DNA of 25,561 nt from JBCDLI01 sp038745535. GTDB lineage: Bacteria > Pseudomonadota > Alphaproteobacteria > Rhizobiales > Rhizobiaceae. Where the stretch lies: positions 1-25,561 of the forward strand of contig JBCDLI010000036.1 in the NCBI GenBank assembly GCA_038745535.1. The letters are read 5' to 3'. Positions 22,835-25,561 of the stretch are shown one piece after another. Each line of letters begins with the position of its first letter. The first letter of the stretch is position 1. The notes beneath the pieces were generated by a model. It was given only the letters and a program-made list of their open reading frames with translations. It was not told where the DNA came from and searched no databases. The position numbers were made by a program, and so were the translations under genes.

Positions 22835-23854
22835 ATGGTCGCGCCATTTCCATTTTCAGCAATCGTCGGTCAAGACGAAATGAAAGAAGCTCTGCTTTTG
22901 TGCGCGATAGAACCTTCTCTGGGCGGCGTGCTTGTTTTCGGAGATCGCGGTACAGGTAAGTCGACTGCAATTCGCGGTTTGGCAGCGCTGCTACCGGAAA
23001 TTGAAGTGCGCGAGGATTGCCCCTACAACAGTGCGCGGACCGAGCCAGACCCAACAGCTCGAAAACCCAAGCCACAGTTTACAAAAGTCCGCATGCCGGT
23101 GGTCGATCTTCCGCTGAGCGCAACGGAAGACCGGGTCTGCGGAGCTCTAGATTTGGAACGGGCGCTCGTCTCTGGAGAGAAAGCATTTCAGCCGGGATTG
23201 ATTGCCAAAGCCCATCGCGGATTTCTGTACATCGATGAAGTCAACCTGCTCGAAGATCACCTCGTCGATCTGCTGCTCGACGTTGCCGCATCTGGCGAAA
23301 ACATCGTGGAACGCGAGGGGCTCTCAGTAAGACATCCAGCCAAGTTCGTACTCGTCGGCAGCGGTAACCCCGAAGAAGGCGAGTTACGTCCGCAGTTGTT
23401 GGACCGCTTTGGATTATCGGTCGATGTCCGTTCGCCCGATCACGTTGACGATCGCGTGGCTGTTATCCGGCGCAGGGAAGCCTATGAGCGAAATCCAGAC
23501 GAGTTTGTCGCTGACTATCAGGACGCTGATGAAGCGATCTGCAACAGCATCATAGCAGCGCGTAAGCGCGTGAAGCGGGCAAAGATCTCCGATCATGTGC
23601 TGAAGTTCTGCGCGACGCTTTGTATGCGGCTTGGCGTCGATGGTCTCCGCGGTGAATTAACCCTGGTCCGCGCAGCAACTGCCCATGCGGCGCTGCATGG
23701 TCGGGCATCGGTGAAAAAAGACGATGTGATGGCAATTGCAGCTCAAGCTCTTCGACACCGCCTGCGGCGCGATCCCTTGGACGATGCAGGCTCGTCGGTC
23801 CGCGTGGAGCGGGCATTGTCAGATGTGACGGGTCAACAGGTTGGGCATGCCTGA
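22835..23854 (+). CDS. bchI: Magnesium chelatase ATPase subunit I
   Basis: This 339-residue AAA+ ATPase, with BchD and BchH, inserts Mg2+ into protoporphyrin IX, the first committed step of bacteriochlorophyll synthesis. Walker A is G36-D-R-G-T-G-K-S43; Walker B is L-Y-I-D134-E135-V-N; V-G-S-G-N-P-E-E-G and L-D-R-F-G cover sensor-1 and the arginine-finger region. P-F-S-A-I-V-G-Q at the N-terminus is typical. AAGGA lies 7 bases before the ATG and the PpsR box immediately before that. It overlaps bchD by 8 bp. Length matches the family. Confidence 0.97.
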   Translation: MVAPFPFSAIVGQDEMKEALLLCAIEPSLGGVLVFGDRGTGKSTAIRGLAALLPEIEVREDCPYNSARTEPDPTARKPKPQFTKVRMPVVDLPLSATEDRVCGALDLERALVSGEKAFQPGLIAKAHRGFLYIDEVNLLEDHLVDLLLDVAASGENIVEREGLSVRHPAKFVLVGSGNPEEGELRPQLLDRFGLSVDVRSPDHVDDRVAVIRRREAYERNPDEFVADYQDADEAICNSIIAARKRVKRAKISDHVLKFCATLCMRLGVDGLRGELTLVRAATAHAALHGRASVKKDDVMAIAAQALRHRLRRDPLDDAGSSVRVERALSDVTGQQVGHA

Positions 23855-25561
23855 AACCAATCCTCCGACAGCGGCAGATTTCTGGCACCGCGCACGTCGA
23901 ATTGCCGATCTCGTCGCAGCGTCCCCTTCAATTAACGCGGTGCGCGTGGTTGCTGGCCACGGCCCCGTTCGTGATGCGTGGATCGCGTATTTTTGCGCGC
24001 GTCTGGGCAATCCAACGCTTAAAATCACGTCACAAATCCCCGCTGATAGGCTGGTTCCTTCGGTCGACATCCCGGCGAGCCTTAATGCCGGAAAACAGGT
24101 GTCCGATCCCGGACTTCTCTCCGTCAGCAGCGCCACGACTTTGATCATAGCAAATGCTGAACGCCTGCCATCGCTCTCAGCTTCCATCATCGCTGCGCAT
24201 TTGGACGACAGACCGGCGAGGATCACCGCTGTGCTGTGCGATGAAAGTGACAGCGACGATGAAGAGCTTGTCCCCGCATTAAGAGAACGTGCGAGCGTCA
24301 CGGTCGATCTGCGTTTGGTGCCGTGGAATGAAATTCGCGAGTACGAGGAGCAAACGACACCCCGCAACAAGCACGAGTTATCGCACGACGTCTTTGTACC
24401 CGATGCGGCAGCAAAACTAACAGCAGAAATCTCCCTTACTCTCGGCCATGAAACACTGCGGCCAACGCTAAACGCTTGCGCGCTCGCAAAAGCGTCGGCG
24501 GTTCTCGACGGGCGCAAAGAGGTCAACGGCGACGATATCGCCGAAGCAATTGAGATCGCGCTCGGCATTGATTTGACGCGTCAACAACCAGAAGCGCAGC
24601 CCGAACAGCAGGCTGCACTGGAGCCGCAAAGCGCAGAGCCCTCTGACAACAGGCCGGAACCACCGCGCGATCAAAACGATCAAGTCGGGAGCGAGAAAGA
24701 CTCGCCCGGTATCAATTTTGAAGCGCTTCAAGAGATGCTGGTTGAAGCTTCTCAAAGTGGCCACATCAAAATCGAGCAGCGCACAAAAGCTGGACCATCT
24801 GCCAACAACCGAGCGATTGACGGCAAGGCTGGCGCACTGCGCAAAGGCGCAAAACGTGGCCGACCTTCAGGTCTCGTCTCAAGACCACCATACCATGGTG
24901 CGCGGCTTAACGTTCCCGCGACCCTACGAACCGCTGCGCCTTGGCAAAAACTAAGATGTCTCCGCCGGGCTGACATTGGCCTGCCAAACACAAAAAGGCC
25001 GATAATCCGCGCCAGTGACTTCCGGTACATCCGTTACCAACAGCCGACAGAGTCTATCGCGATTTTCGCGGTGGATGCATCCGGCTCCACGGCGCTGGAC
25101 CGGCTGGCAGAAGCAAAGGGCGCTGTCGAACAGCTTCTTGCCCAATGCTACGTCCGGCGGGACAGCGTCGCGATGATTACCTTCCGCGGTGAGGCGTCTG
25201 AAATCGTGCTTGAGCCAACCCGTTCACTCGTGCGCGCGAAACGGACATTGTCGGAAATGGTTGGCGGTGGCGGAACGCCACTTGCAGCTGGTCTTCGCGC
25301 CGGTCTCGACCTTGCGATCCAGAGCCGTTCGCGCGGCAAATCTCCATTGCTGGTCATGCTCACCGATGGTCGCGGGAACATAGCGCTCGATGGCACCGCA
25401 GATCGCAAATCAGCTGCCGACGATACCGCAAAGCTCGCGCGGATGACTGCCGCGAATTCAGTGCCATCGGTGTTCATCGATATCGCGCGGCGGCCACGCG
25501 ATACCGCACGTGATCTCGCTAACATCATGAATGCCGATTATTGCGCCCTGCCCCGCTTGGA
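23847..25561 (+). CDS. bchD: Magnesium chelatase subunit D (runs off the right edge)
   Basis: The ATG at 23847 lies inside the end of bchI; the frame is open for 571 codons to the window edge. BchD is the second AAA+ ring of magnesium chelatase. Its N-terminal AAA domain (1-245) has no working Walker A: the loop reads V-A-G-H-G-P-V-R-D (35-43), as in other proteobacterial BchD. A Pro/Gln/Glu-rich linker follows (about 246-285). The C-terminal von Willebrand A domain has a full MIDAS: D410-A-S412-G-S414, T477 in G-G-G-G-T-P-L, and D507 in L-T-D-G-R. Family members are about 550-600 residues, so little is missing. Confidence 0.95.
   Translation, partial: MPETNPPTAADFWHRARRIADLVAASPSINAVRVVAGHGPVRDAWIAYFCARLGNPTLKITSQIPADRLVPSVDIPASLNAGKQVSDPGLLSVSSATTLIIANAERLPSLSASIIAAHLDDRPARITAVLCDESDSDDEELVPALRERASVTVDLRLVPWNEIREYEEQTTPRNKHELSHDVFVPDAAAKLTAEISLTLGHETLRPTLNACALAKASAVLDGRKEVNGDDIAEAIEIALGIDLTRQQPEAQPEQQAALEPQSAEPSDNRPEPPRDQNDQVGSEKDSPGINFEALQEMLVEASQSGHIKIEQRTKAGPSANNRAIDGKAGALRKGAKRGRPSGLVSRPPYHGARLNVPATLRTAAPWQKLRCLRRADIGLPNTKRPIIRASDFRYIRYQQPTESIAIFAVDASGSTALDRLAEAKGAVEQLLAQCYVRRDSVAMITFRGEASEIVLEPTRSLVRAKRTLSEMVGGGGTPLAAGLRAGLDLAIQSRSRGKSPLLVMLTDGRGNIALDGTADRKSAADDTAKLARMTAANSVPSVFIDIARRPRDTARDLANIMNADYCALPRL

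Noticed and set aside
23819..24568. 249-codon open frame antisense to the start of bchD
   Set aside because: bchD on the plus strand is open across the whole region and carries family motifs; the antisense frame is Ser/Ala/Arg-rich low-complexity shadow.

Overview
The window looks like a chromosomal segment of an alphaproteobacterium, probably a marine-type aerobic anoxygenic phototroph. The evidence is bacteriochlorophyll genes (bchI, bchD) behind a PpsR/CrtJ-type box, an AerR/PpaA-like cobalamin-domain regulator, an Irr-type iron control element before bacterioferritin, and a propionyl-CoA carboxylase/methylmalonyl-CoA mutase cluster. I cannot fix the genus; Hyphomicrobiales or Rhodobacterales are the likeliest orders.

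Positions 1-739 (+) hold the 3' end of fdhD, translationally coupled to a DUF2478 gene. They meet tail to tail an iron operon on the minus strand (6599 down to 736). In transcription order it reads: imelysin with an intact GxHxxE motif, bacterioferritin-associated ferredoxin, bacterioferritin, a two-haem di-haem oxidoreductase, a second imelysin with a degenerate motif, and a Tat-exported DUF1513 protein. It combines periplasmic iron handling with cytoplasmic storage and release. A perfect ICE-like palindrome and a Shine-Dalgarno-masking hairpin lie before bfr.

From 6908 to 9692 lie a ferric-iron binding protein (+) and the fused two-domain permease of the same transporter family (-), convergent around a strong terminator. 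The ATPase subunit is not in the window. Next (9831-10898, +) come a DUF2946-like protein and a PCuAC copper chaperone with a His-rich tail.

The minus strand from 21489 down to 10963 carries a propionate/valine catabolism cluster: a PcaD-like hydrolase, pccB, two tandem DUF4160-DUF2442 pairs, a Rho-N-like small protein, pccA, methylmalonyl-CoA mutase and methylmalonate-semialdehyde dehydrogenase. Together they take propionyl-CoA to succinyl-CoA and feed propionyl-CoA from valine breakdown. Small two-gene modules are lodged in this cluster: a BrnT-like toxin-antitoxin pair on the opposite strand between mutase and pccA, and the DUF pairs between pccA and pccB. The DUF4160 gene of the second pair is broken by an in-frame stop at codon 6.

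From 21543 to the right edge is the photosynthesis region: an AerR/PpaA-like gene (-) divergent from bchI-bchD (+), with a PpsR box directly before bchI. bchD runs off the window. I saw no tRNA, rRNA, CRISPR array or insertion sequence.
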